A stretch of 64,000 bases of DNA from Candidatus Obscuribacter sp. GTDB lineage: Bacteria; Cyanobacteriota; Vampirovibrionia; Obscuribacterales; Obscuribacteraceae. Positions 7,892-15,773 of this stretch are shown here, piece after piece. The DNA is taken from contig JADYXR010000065.1 in assembly GCA_021772095.1 (NCBI GenBank), positions 1 to 64,000 of the forward strand, read 5' to 3'. The translations under genes were made by a program, and so were the position numbers. Under the pieces are notes generated by a model. It ran no database searches. It saw nothing but the letters and a program-made list of their open reading frames with translations, and was not told where the DNA came from. The first letter of the stretch is position 1. Every line of letters begins with the position of its first letter.

Positions 7892-9187
7892 ATGACGACA
7901 AATTCGCTAGCAGTGAAAGAAACAGAAGGAATCGTCTGCGACATTTCCGCTGCCATCCCTGAAGTCACCATCGATGTCGCCGCTATCCGTGCGCAGTTTC
8001 CAATCATTCAGCAAAAACCTGACTATGTATTTTTCGACAATGCGTCGACGACGCAGAAGCCTGCGACTGTGATTCGCGCCATCGAAGAATATTACGCGAA
8101 GGCTTGTAGCAATGCCGGTCGCGCATCGTATCGTTTGTCTTCCAAAACTGCTCTGGCGATCCACAACAGTCGTGCCAAAGTAGCCGAATTGATCAACTGC
8201 CGCTCCGAGGATCTGGTCTTCACAAGCGGCGCGACAGACAGCCTCAACACAGTTGCATTATCTTGGGGATTGACCAATCTCAACGACGGCGATGAAGTGA
8301 TGGTCTGCTTGCAGGATCACAAATCCGCGGTGCTGCCGTGGTTTAACGTGCGCCGCATTCTCGCCGGTTTCGGCAAAAACATCAAAATCGTTCCATTCGA
8401 AATCCATGATGTCGGCGACTATGACCTCCGCACCATTCGTGAAAATGTATCGACGAAAACCAGACTGATAGCGATGTCGCACATTCATCATGTTTATGGC
8501 ATGGATATGGAAGTGCCGGACATCCGCGAAATCGTTGGTCCGGATGTTTTGATTTCGCTTGACGCGAGCCAGAGTGTTGGGCACATTTCAGTCAATGTCG
8601 AAGAATTGGCAGTAGATTTTATTTCGTTTTCCGGACACAAAATGTTCGCTGGAAATGGAACCGGTATTCTCTGGGTCAACCCAAAACGGCAGCCTGAGCT
8701 CAGTCCCGTTCGCGTCGGTGGAATGGGAGCAACGTTTGCTATCGAGGACGAAACCACGTTCTTTGCTGGTTCACTGCAAGATCTTCTGGAAGCCGGCACT
8801 CCGAACATCCCATCAATAGTCTCTCTTGCACCTGCTGTCGAGTTTATCCAAAGCACCGGAATTGAAAATATTTCCGGTCATCTCGCTAAATTGACCCGTC
8901 GTTTGTATGAAGGTTTGAAAGAAATTCCCGGCGTGGACTTCGGTCCCGGACCCGGTCGCTGTGGCTGTCCTGGTGGATATGGCATTTTGTCATTCCGCAT
9001 TGAAGGCATCGAGGTTTCAGACCTCGGTTTCATGCTGGATAGTGAAAACATCATGGTCCGCACTGGCGATCACTGCGTCAGCAAAGCCAGTTCGGAAGAC
9101 GAATACGCAAGAGTAAGTTTGCAGGTGTACAACACCGAAGAAGAGATCGAAATGTTTATCGAAGTCCTCGAAGACAGCATTAGCTGA
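7892..9187 (+). CDS. SufS/CsdA-like cysteine desulfurase (class V aminotransferase)
   Basis: The 431-residue protein has the type I PLP fold of group II cysteine desulfurases. It carries FDNASTTQKP near the N terminus, Asp224 in LDASQSVGH, the PLP lysine Lys250 in SFSGHKMF, and the catalytic Cys395 in RTGDHCVS, where SufS has RTGHHC. An extra CGC (357-359) sits in a loop before the C-terminal domain. AGGAG stands well placed before the ATG. No sufBCD genes are nearby. The gene lies between the PLP/rhodanese fusion and an oxidoreductase, so it may deliver sulfur to the cluster product or act as a decarboxylase/beta-lyase on an amino acid, as other family members do. Confidence 0.88.
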   Translation: MTTNSLAVKETEGIVCDISAAIPEVTIDVAAIRAQFPIIQQKPDYVFFDNASTTQKPATVIRAIEEYYAKACSNAGRASYRLSSKTALAIHNSRAKVAELINCRSEDLVFTSGATDSLNTVALSWGLTNLNDGDEVMVCLQDHKSAVLPWFNVRRILAGFGKNIKIVPFEIHDVGDYDLRTIRENVSTKTRLIAMSHIHHVYGMDMEVPDIREIVGPDVLISLDASQSVGHISVNVEELAVDFISFSGHKMFAGNGTGILWVNPKRQPELSPVRVGGMGATFAIEDETTFFAGSLQDLLEAGTPNIPSIVSLAPAVEFIQSTGIENISGHLAKLTRRLYEGLKEIPGVDFGPGPGRCGCPGGYGILSFRIEGIEVSDLGFMLDSENIMVRTGDHCVSKASSEDEYARVSLQVYNTEEEIEMFIEVLEDSIS

Positions 9188-9237
9188 GCGGCGATTTCCA
9201 ATTGGTCGCGAGTGCGTGAAAAGTCGAGAAGAGGATC

Positions 9238-10773
9238 ATGAAGGTCGGTATCATCGGTGGTGGTCATAACAGTCTTGTATTAGCCGGGTACTTGGCTAAA
9301 GAGGGTGTTGATATCACTGTTTATGAAGCGCGCGATCGAGTCGGCGGGCTGTGCGTCAACGAGGAAGTTTTTCCGGGACACACGATTTCAACTGTCGCGA
9401 CTTACTATGGAATGTTTCGCCGGCAGATTATTGAAGACCTCAGGCTGGACGTCCACGGGCTCGAGCCGTATCTCACCGATCCAGCTGAAATAGTTTTGTT
9501 GCCAAACGGCGGTTATTCATTCACACCCAGAGATGGGTCCGACACAAAGATCTCAGCGGGTGAATTGACCGAAGAGGATCTCGCTGGTTGGAAAAACTTT
9601 TGGGGTGAAATCGGTCGCGGTGCCGCACTGGTGGCGCCGTTTTACTACAAGCCGGAAACCACTCAGCAAGAGCTTGTTGATGTTTTGCGAAAAGATGGTT
9701 TGGATTTTCTCGCCAGCAAATTGTTTGACGGAACTTTATTCGAAGTCTTCGATCACTTCTGCAAAAACCAGTCTCTAAAAGCTGCTGTGGCGACTTGCAC
9801 TCCTGGCTACGCGTCTAATCAAGGCAGTGTTTTTGGCTGCATGCATCATGGCACTGCCGAAACTTGTGGTGTTCCAGGCGCATGGGGTCTCGTTCGCGGC
9901 GGCATGGGCATGGTTTCCGAATCGCTGCGTCGCAGTGCCGAGAGCAAAGGTGTTCGAGTTCTGACCAATACGAAAGTAACCGCCATTCGCGTCGAGAACG
10001 GTCGCGCCACTGGTTTGAAACTTGAGAACGGCGAAACAGTCGCCTGCGATCTGGTCGTTTCGGGAGCCGATCCAAAAACGACATTTAGCCGATTGTTGTC
10101 TGATACTGAGTTGCCCGCTGCCCTCGTAAAACAAGTTGAGGAGCCGCTCACGCAAATTTCCGCGGGCAAGATTCACTTTAAGTTGAAACGTCTGCCGAAA
10201 TTTCCAACTCTGGACCAGCTCTCTCACAACTACTCAGGAATTATTGTGGTCGCGCCGCCAGCGGACGAAGTAATCGCTGATTCCAAGCGAGTTGCCGAAG
10301 GCAAGATGCCGCAAAGTTTGATGATGACGATGGCGTTTCCAACCGTGACCGATGAGACAGTCGCGCCTGCAGGCGAGCATCACATGAATATCGACGTTCA
10401 TCAATTGCCTCGCACGAATGAGGGCGAGCCCTGGAACGACGAGACGAAAACCAAAATCAGCGATGCTGTGATTGCGGCGCTCAAGCCGTTTGCGCCGGAC
10501 ATAGCTGAAGTTATCGAAGACACATTTGTGGTTTCGCCAACTGACATTCAAAGCCGTTACAACGTCGGCACCGGAATGTGCTGGCATTTGCCGATGACCG
10601 ATCGGTATGCCTTCGATAAACGCAACATGAGCGGCTGTGAGCCGTATGGCACGCCGATTGAAAATTTATACCTGTGCGGCGCCGGCACCTATGGTGGTGG
10701 CAATGTCACCGGAGTATCCGGATTCAACTGTGCAAAAATTCTGCAGGACCAAACCATGAGGGTGAGAGCATGA
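9238..10773 (+). CDS. FAD-dependent oxidoreductase, phytoene desaturase/PYROXD2-like
   Basis: This 511-residue flavoprotein opens with the dinucleotide motif GIIGGGHNSLVLAGYLA (4-20), then VYEARDRVGGLC, the FAD ribose-binding strand and arginine. Near the C terminus LYLCGAGTYGGGNVTG is the second FAD-contact motif of the CrtI/NAD(P)/FAD oxidoreductase group. The length is normal for the family. No other carotenoid gene is near, so desaturation or oxidation of the cluster product (a C-N or C-C bond) is more likely than carotenogenesis. AAGAGGA precedes the ATG. Its stop codon overlaps the start of the GNAT gene by four bases, which implies translational coupling. Confidence 0.85.
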   Translation: MKVGIIGGGHNSLVLAGYLAKEGVDITVYEARDRVGGLCVNEEVFPGHTISTVATYYGMFRRQIIEDLRLDVHGLEPYLTDPAEIVLLPNGGYSFTPRDGSDTKISAGELTEEDLAGWKNFWGEIGRGAALVAPFYYKPETTQQELVDVLRKDGLDFLASKLFDGTLFEVFDHFCKNQSLKAAVATCTPGYASNQGSVFGCMHHGTAETCGVPGAWGLVRGGMGMVSESLRRSAESKGVRVLTNTKVTAIRVENGRATGLKLENGETVACDLVVSGADPKTTFSRLLSDTELPAALVKQVEEPLTQISAGKIHFKLKRLPKFPTLDQLSHNYSGIIVVAPPADEVIADSKRVAEGKMPQSLMMTMAFPTVTDETVAPAGEHHMNIDVHQLPRTNEGEPWNDETKTKISDAVIAALKPFAPDIAEVIEDTFVVSPTDIQSRYNVGTGMCWHLPMTDRYAFDKRNMSGCEPYGTPIENLYLCGAGTYGGGNVTGVSGFNCAKILQDQTMRVRA

Positions 10774-12044
10774 GCGCGACTACAATGACTAAATACACAC
10801 GAGCTGATGTTGCGACGAAGTGCAAAGTTTACGAACTGGACACGGTAACGCCGGAGAAAGCGGCAAAGATCGCGGCAATGTTCAACGCCGCCCTCGGAAA
10901 AGACGGCGTCGTTGCCGAAGGACACCAGCCTTATCCCGACCCTTCGCTTTTCAGCGCTGACGGCATTGTTGAAACGGTTGAATCGCCTTATCGTCGATTA
11001 TTCATCGCCGAACTGGATGGCGAGACAGTCGGCGGCATCATCGCAGACGCGCTTCACGAGTTGGCGTGCGAATTCAATTGCATGGCGGTCGACCCGAAAT
11101 ATCGTGGTCTAGGTATCGGCAGTTTTCTAGTAGAAGGCGCCAAGAATCTGATTAATGACTGTTTCTTCCTCTCCAATATTACGGAGTTGGTCACTCACAG
11201 TCTTGCATCACAAACTGCGCACATCAAGCATGGCTACAACCGTTTCCTTGGTTTTGGTTATGCGCATTATCCTAAAGTTTTCTTTGCGGATAAACCGGAA
11301 TCGGTAGTGTGGGCCGGTCAGTTACACGGTCGACTAGCGCGTGAATTGCAGAATTTGCGCGATCGCATCGGCAATTTGGAAAAGTTGTCCGACGCTGAGA
11401 TAACTGATTTAATCAGCCGCGAATCTCGTGTCGTAATCGGCAAGGCAAGTGCTTCCGAGAAACAGCTCGCGACGGAACTTGTGAAGCCGCGTTCTGTTTA
11501 TTTGCCGGAAGAATACGCTTGCTTGGGCAAGGCTATTCTTTCGCAATACGCCGACCAGATGGAGTTTCGCGTCAACGATGAAAACAAAGATGCCGTCAGC
11601 GACAAAGCGTCGATCCGCAGCGACAAATTCGATGTCGATCTGAAGCCGGATTTCGGGCACACATACATCGACTTTGATTTCGGATTCGACATCAAAGCCA
11701 ATGAAGCTGCAGTAAAAGAAGCAATCGAGAAAGTCCAAAACACGCCTGGCAAGCGCTTCATCAGAGCGACTATCAAAGCCAACCATCCATCAGGCGTTGA
11801 AATCGCAAAATTCTTGAAGAAGCACGGATTCGTTTTTCACAGCGTTCTTCCGCTGTATCAATACGAAGTCAGCGAAGACGGACAATCGCACAAATTCCAC
11901 GACTTGCTTGGCATGCAATGGGTTTGTTCAGGTGTCGCCAAAAAGAATCCGCTGCCCGGTGAAACAAATAGCGTGATCAAAGTTTATGGTTATCCAGCCA
12001 ATCTGACTGGCAAGATTGTCAGCCTGATTCGCAGCGAGCTTTAG
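10770..12044 (+). CDS. GNAT-family acyltransferase, possibly two-domain
   Basis: The ATG at 10770 overlaps the preceding TGA (ATGA), giving 424 residues. The N-terminal half holds an acetyl-CoA fold: LFIAELDGETVGGIIAD forms the strand pair, and VDPKYRGLGIGSFLVEGA is motif A with the R/Q-x-x-G-x-G/A loop. A stretch around 330-370 (IKANHPSGVEIAKFLKKHGF) resembles the end of a second GNAT unit, with a divergent domain between. Such enzymes acylate amines, or condense acyl groups in metallophore assembly. It closes the run of PLP and flavin enzymes. No substrate can be named from the sequence. Confidence 0.8.
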   Translation: MSATTMTKYTRADVATKCKVYELDTVTPEKAAKIAAMFNAALGKDGVVAEGHQPYPDPSLFSADGIVETVESPYRRLFIAELDGETVGGIIADALHELACEFNCMAVDPKYRGLGIGSFLVEGAKNLINDCFFLSNITELVTHSLASQTAHIKHGYNRFLGFGYAHYPKVFFADKPESVVWAGQLHGRLARELQNLRDRIGNLEKLSDAEITDLISRESRVVIGKASASEKQLATELVKPRSVYLPEEYACLGKAILSQYADQMEFRVNDENKDAVSDKASIRSDKFDVDLKPDFGHTYIDFDFGFDIKANEAAVKEAIEKVQNTPGKRFIRATIKANHPSGVEIAKFLKKHGFVFHSVLPLYQYEVSEDGQSHKFHDLLGMQWVCSGVAKKNPLPGETNSVIKVYGYPANLTGKIVSLIRSEL

Positions 12045-12080
12045 TTGTCTCTAGTTGTGTTCAGATGGTAGAGTCGAGAC

Positions 12081-12437
12081 ATGACAAAAAAGGCCATCGC
12101 ATCGATTTCGATAATTAGTCTGCTCGCGGTAAGCGGTCTGACTTATGGATTTTTGTCTGAAACTAGTGCTATTTATCCAGAGATGAGCTGGGCTGAACTA
12201 AGTCAGCTGATGCAGACTCGTGAGACGTCAAAGAAAATAGAGTCGATATCCAAGTATCAGTTGCTGCAAAATTTCTGGTTGGTAACACTTAAACAGCAAT
12301 CAACTCGCGTCATCAAATCTGTTCCTCCGTCGAAAGTTCGCCCTCTGCTCGAACGAGCCGCTAGCTATGGAATAGCAGTGGAAATATGCAACGTAAACCT
12401 GGACGGATCGGTTCGAAAGAGTAAGTTCGCGCCTTAA
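12081..12437 (+). CDS. Small membrane-anchored protein with FtsH-ext-like segment
   Basis: The 118-residue product has one N-terminal membrane segment or signal anchor (AIASISIISLLAVSGLTYGF), then about 90 residues outside. The pattern SWAELSQLMQ followed by ...VPPSKVRPLLERAASYGIAVEI resembles the extracytoplasmic domain of FtsH proteases (YSEFL... and LLLEKGVEV). No AAA or protease part follows. It starts 36 bp after the GNAT gene with a weak ribosome site. It might regulate a membrane protease, but the resemblance is short and unverified. Confidence 0.5.
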   Translation: MTKKAIASISIISLLAVSGLTYGFLSETSAIYPEMSWAELSQLMQTRETSKKIESISKYQLLQNFWLVTLKQQSTRVIKSVPPSKVRPLLERAASYGIAVEICNVNLDGSVRKSKFAP

Positions 12438-12517
12438 CAGATCTCAGATCCGGTGTTTTTGCGTATGGCTCAACGCGATCCGATTGCGCGAAAGTGAACC
12501 GCTGCTAACGAACGAAC

Positions 12518-12925
12518 CTAGCTGACGCCAACCTGTCGAGGTTCGCATGAGCAGCAAAGTCCGAAGATCTGGAAGTTATGATAAAGCGGTGTGAAGTTTT
12601 CTTTCAGCGTTAATTCGGTAGTGTCGAATGGGCACTCTGAAACTACCTTTGTGTCGTTGCAGCGAACGCATACAAGGTGGTGGCTATGCGCTTCTTGACC
12701 ATCGTTGAAACCGTAACGCGCGGTCGTGTCGTTGAGTCGTTCGCGTCGTAACTCGCCGCTTTCCACTAACGAATTTAGCGCTCGATAAACGCTGGTTAAG
12801 CCGATGTGTCGCGCGCTACTCACAGAATTGATCGCGTCGAAAAGCTCCATGGGAGTAGCGTTTCGCAGCTGCGTCAGAGCGGTAACGACCGCCCGCTGTG
12901 CTCTAGTTTTTCCTTTGCTTTGCAT
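12518..12925 (-). CDS. Fur-family transcriptional regulator
   Basis: The second Fur paralogue of the window. From ATG 12925 it has 135 residues: a winged helix with GLTSVYRALNSL as recognition helix, then SHHLVCVRC and the C-terminal pair LCCSC, giving the two CxxC units of the structural zinc site. A GTG at 12964 would add 13 residues, but TATAAT lies only about ten bases before that GTG, which favours the internal ATG. It is transcribed away from the 513-residue DGNHR protein, with a Fur-like site in the shared promoter region. This suggests autoregulation and control of the cluster. The long H/C-rich loop near SHHLVCV is typical of Zur and PerR as well. Confidence 0.9.
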   Translation of the reverse strand: MQSKGKTRAQRAVVTALTQLRNATPMELFDAINSVSSARHIGLTSVYRALNSLVESGELRRERLNDTTARYGFNDGQEAHSHHLVCVRCNDTKVVSECPFDTTELTLKENFTPLYHNFQIFGLCCSCEPRQVGVS

Positions 12926-13017
12926 GAAAAATGGCGTCGCGGATAGTTTTACATTTGGTATCACAAAACGCCATTATAACAAACCTAAAAACAAGTTCCC
13001 TGTACAATTTCCAAGGT

Positions 13018-13036
13018 TGTAAATGATAATTTGTTT
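13018..13036. promoter_or_regulatory. Fur box-like site
   Basis: GTAAATGATAATTTGTTTG agrees with the classical 19-bp Fur box GATAATGATAATCATTATC at 12 positions, including the full core ATGATAAT. It lies between the divergent Fur gene and the DGNHR gene, about 57 bp before the latter. Confidence 0.5.
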
Positions 13037-13092
13037 GCAGCGTTTTGCTCGCGAAAAACATCTTGCGTCGGTTCACTTCTTCGGTGGTCTGA

Positions 13093-14634
13093 ATGGTTAA
13101 CTCTCCGGCATCCAATCTTGGCTCTTATCGCTTCCAGTCTGTGGGAAGAGGTATGGCGAATTCGTTTCACGATCCCGATTTGTCTTCTTACAGCAAGCAA
13201 AAATCGCTGCCGCTGGTCAACGATACGAATGATGACCTCAGTTGCCTGGATAGCTTCAATTGGCTCGATACGCCCGTGGGCGCCTCCGATGTTCCGCGTT
13301 ACTTGTCTAGAATTTGGGACCACTTTTTCTCTCGTCGAGTTTCTGCCGCGCTAGAGTCTGACGCCGGTTATGCTCGTGTTCTCTCGCTTTTCCCCGGCAA
13401 CACCGTATTGTCGCTGCATGGTGAGAATCAGTTCAGATACCGCGGATCTTTAGCGTTCGAGCAATTCCTCATGTTGTTCGAGTATTCGAATGGCTCACCA
13501 GTAGATGGATTTGAAGCCATTGGTTCTCGCAAGCGCATGGTCGACGAAACTCCGTTCTGGCCATGGCAAGAAATCGATCAGCCCAGATTGCAATTCGTGA
13601 CGGCTGATTACGAACTGGATTTCGATCCAGTCGACAAAGATAATTCTGCGGCTAAACAAAAATATTTGGCTGATCTCTACGATAATGCGTACGCCGCGAT
13701 CAACTGTGACGACCGTGTCGAACACACTTGTCTCAAGCTCATCCACAGCGCCTGGTCCGATACGCCGCCGCCGGTTTATTCGAAGTTCGCAATCAACGTC
13801 GTCAGCAGATTGATCGAACAAGCTCGACCGAAACTGAATAAGCGCAACCTTCTTCCGTTCCTTTTCGAACTCGAAATGTTTGCCAGCTACGAAACATATG
13901 TCAGTCGCATTTCTCCAGTCGCCTCGGGCTGGTACTCAAACACCTGGCTGGATGTCGGTCTCATGCCGCTTACGCAAATCAGAGCGACGGAACTTTGCGT
14001 TCGCGAACGTCTGATTCAAGAGTTGTTCAATTTGCCGACACGGGGCTTTGCGCCTGTCGTCGTCAATGAATTCGATAGCGTCGCCGACGGCAATCATCGC
14101 GTCACCGCGAGTTGGATTTGGAACATCTTGAAGAATTCCATTCACACCGAATGGTCTCTCGATAATGCTCAATTCTTGTCGCAAGTCAAAGCTTACGTAG
14201 ACGCTCACCGTGAGGCGCTCGGGCAAGTTTCACTCTACGAAAGTTTGAAACAGCTTGCCTCGTTCCTCAGCGATGTCGAAACCAAAAATCGTCTCAATCA
14301 CGTTTTGAAACCAATCATGCGCCGCACCCGCGCCATCCGAAAGCTGCCTGTCGTAATGCTTCCCGAGTACTCGATGGGAACGGTCGAAAAAGGATCTTAC
14401 GATCAAAGCGGTATTCTTATGCGCGTGCCGCCTTCACTTTACGCTGAGCTGGCGCTGTCTAACGACATGGTTCTGCCGCCGCGCGCATCGTATCACTTCA
14501 CAGACGCTGTCCCGATGCCGTGGTTCGAAGTCGTAAAGCAAGAACGTTTCGCAAGGACGGTTAATCATGGAACTCAATCAGGCGGCTCGAGAAGAGACCA
14601 TTCGGTATCACGAGAACTACTATTCTTCTCATAA
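13093..14634 (+). CDS. Unknown 513-aa protein with ParB/sulfiredoxin-like DGNHR motif
   Basis: No known full-length family is recognised. Around residues 331-343 the string FDSVADGNHRVTA matches the DGxHR motif of ParB/sulfiredoxin-like domains, which bind or hydrolyse nucleotides. SbnI of staphyloferrin B synthesis has this fold and phosphorylates free serine to feed SbnA, so a similar role here is an attractive inference. The rest is mixed alpha/beta, soluble, with Trp/Tyr-rich stretches and no membrane segment. A second possible start is ATG 13153, with GGAA at good spacing. The 3' end overlaps the methyltransferase gene by 68 bp, so the two should be cotranscribed. Opposite orientation to the Fur gene suggests metal control. 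Confidence 0.7.
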   Translation: MVNSPASNLGSYRFQSVGRGMANSFHDPDLSSYSKQKSLPLVNDTNDDLSCLDSFNWLDTPVGASDVPRYLSRIWDHFFSRRVSAALESDAGYARVLSLFPGNTVLSLHGENQFRYRGSLAFEQFLMLFEYSNGSPVDGFEAIGSRKRMVDETPFWPWQEIDQPRLQFVTADYELDFDPVDKDNSAAKQKYLADLYDNAYAAINCDDRVEHTCLKLIHSAWSDTPPPVYSKFAINVVSRLIEQARPKLNKRNLLPFLFELEMFASYETYVSRISPVASGWYSNTWLDVGLMPLTQIRATELCVRERLIQELFNLPTRGFAPVVVNEFDSVADGNHRVTASWIWNILKNSIHTEWSLDNAQFLSQVKAYVDAHREALGQVSLYESLKQLASFLSDVETKNRLNHVLKPIMRRTRAIRKLPVVMLPEYSMGTVEKGSYDQSGILMRVPPSLYAELALSNDMVLPPRASYHFTDAVPMPWFEVVKQERFARTVNHGTQSGGSRRDHSVSRELLFFS

Positions 14635-15268
14635 GCTGTTCGAAGAAGGATGGCTCGCCAAGCCTGATGAAGAGATCAATCGTGTAGTTTCCTGCCTGTC
14701 CGGAACCGCAAGGCCGCGCGTCCTTGATATCGGATGTGGTGTCGGGCGCAATGCGATTCCGGTGGCAAAAGAGTTGAGACTTTCCGGTGTGGTGGTTGAC
14801 TGTTACGACATGCTCGACTCCGCAATCGAGCTGCTCACCTCGTATTCCGAGAAATTTGATGTCAAAGAAAACATCGCAGGCAAATGTGTCGACATCGATT
14901 CGTTTGAGATCCAAGCGGATTATTATGATGCGATTTTGGCGATTTCAGTTCTTGAACACAGTAAAAGTTTCGAACGCATCCAGTCGACATTGGAGCAGAT
15001 GGTGCGTGGTACCCGCGCTGGTGGAGTCAATCGCGTCACCGTTTCGACCGACAGGCGTGCCACCGAATGTGATACCGGCAATAAGATTGAGACGCGAGTA
15101 GAAACGCCAATGTCGAAAGAGCAAGTCAAAGAGCTACTCGAAAAAACATACGCCGGTTGGACAATCGATCGATTGTCGCTCATGCCTTATAAGGAAGATC
15201 TGGAACTCGAGGGTCGAATGGTGACATGGACCTGTACCGACGTAAGCTTCCTGGCACGCAAAGCGTAG
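14567..15268 (+). CDS. Class I SAM-dependent methyltransferase
   Basis: The 233-residue protein has a Rossmann methyltransferase fold: motif I VLDIGCGVGRN (52-62), an acidic residue at the end of strand 2 (VDCYDMLDSA), and motif IV in YYDAILAISVLEHS. The closest style is the TehB/UbiE group, which methylates small molecules; the acceptor is unknown. AAGGA precedes the ATG, which lies inside the 3' end of the DGNHR gene. The overlap suggests coupled translation and a shared product. It is the last recognisable enzyme of the cluster. Confidence 0.85.
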   Translation: MELNQAAREETIRYHENYYSSHKLFEEGWLAKPDEEINRVVSCLSGTARPRVLDIGCGVGRNAIPVAKELRLSGVVVDCYDMLDSAIELLTSYSEKFDVKENIAGKCVDIDSFEIQADYYDAILAISVLEHSKSFERIQSTLEQMVRGTRAGGVNRVTVSTDRRATECDTGNKIETRVETPMSKEQVKELLEKTYAGWTIDRLSLMPYKEDLELEGRMVTWTCTDVSFLARKA

Positions 15269-15278
15269 GCGGTTAGCA

Positions 15279-15345
15279 TTTGCAGCATTGTTGAGACGCG
15301 TTGCAGCTGTTGCAACGCTTTGCAGCGTTGTTGCAACGTTTGATT
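15279..15345. repeat. TTGCAGC/GTTGCAACG repeats forming a hairpin
   Basis: Short repeats of TTGCAGC and TTGCAACG follow the methyltransferase gene; GTTGCAACGC (15309) can pair with GCGTTG..GCAAC (15325-15337). Related words (GCTGCAACG, CTGCAATGC) recur at 15704-15727 after the next gene. They flank both small genes and may be terminators or protein-binding repeats. Confidence 0.5.
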
Positions 15346-15383
15346 TCTAACATCTGAGCATGTTCGGAATCGGAGACGTTGAA

Positions 15384-15701
15384 ATGATAAACGCTAACCA
15401 GCAAGTGCAGCCCGCACTTAGCGTCTCGGAGCCGGCTGCTCCTTTGTCGTTTGATCCAGGAGTGCGTGGCTCATCGGAGCAGGATAGGTTCAACGCAGCT
15501 GAATTAGTCGCACTCAACGCCGACTTCTTTGGAAGTGATTTGGGCAGCTTGCAAACTTATCTATGCGAATTGCAGAGCAGAGGTTCTGAAGGCTCGCACG
15601 CGCTGGAGCTTTTAGCGAAGGAGCTGAGTCTGGTTCTTGGCACAGAAGTTACGCCGTTGATGTCCGCAGACAATCAGATGAGTTTGATTTGGAGTGATTA
15701 G
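15384..15701 (+). CDS. Unknown protein sharing a domain with the next gene
   Basis: From ATG 15384 (GGAG nine bases upstream; ATG 15360 is also in frame) the product has 105 residues. Its C-terminal 70 residues align by eye with residues about 260-335 of the following 417-residue protein: FFGSDLGSLQTYLCELQSRG against DFEGIQTMLADLQEQG, and LGTEVTPLMSADNQMSL against LGTQVRPSMNADGKMSL. The gene pair probably arose by duplication. There is no signal peptide. The role is unknown; neither protein resembles a metabolic enzyme. Confidence 0.6.
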   Translation: MINANQQVQPALSVSEPAAPLSFDPGVRGSSEQDRFNAAELVALNADFFGSDLGSLQTYLCELQSRGSEGSHALELLAKELSLVLGTEVTPLMSADNQMSLIWSD

Positions 15702-15773
15702 CGTCGCTGCAACGTTACTGCAATGCTGCCTTCGTAATATCACAACAGTTGACCGCGAACGAAAGAGGATTGA

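Noticed and set aside
7892-9187. Housekeeping SUF iron-sulfur assembly operon
   Set aside because: No sufB, sufC, sufD or sufU/E gene accompanies the SufS-like enzyme.
9238-10773. Carotenoid biosynthesis gene
   Set aside because: The flavoprotein resembles phytoene desaturases, but no crtB, crtE or other carotenoid gene is near and the operon partners act on amino-acid-like compounds.
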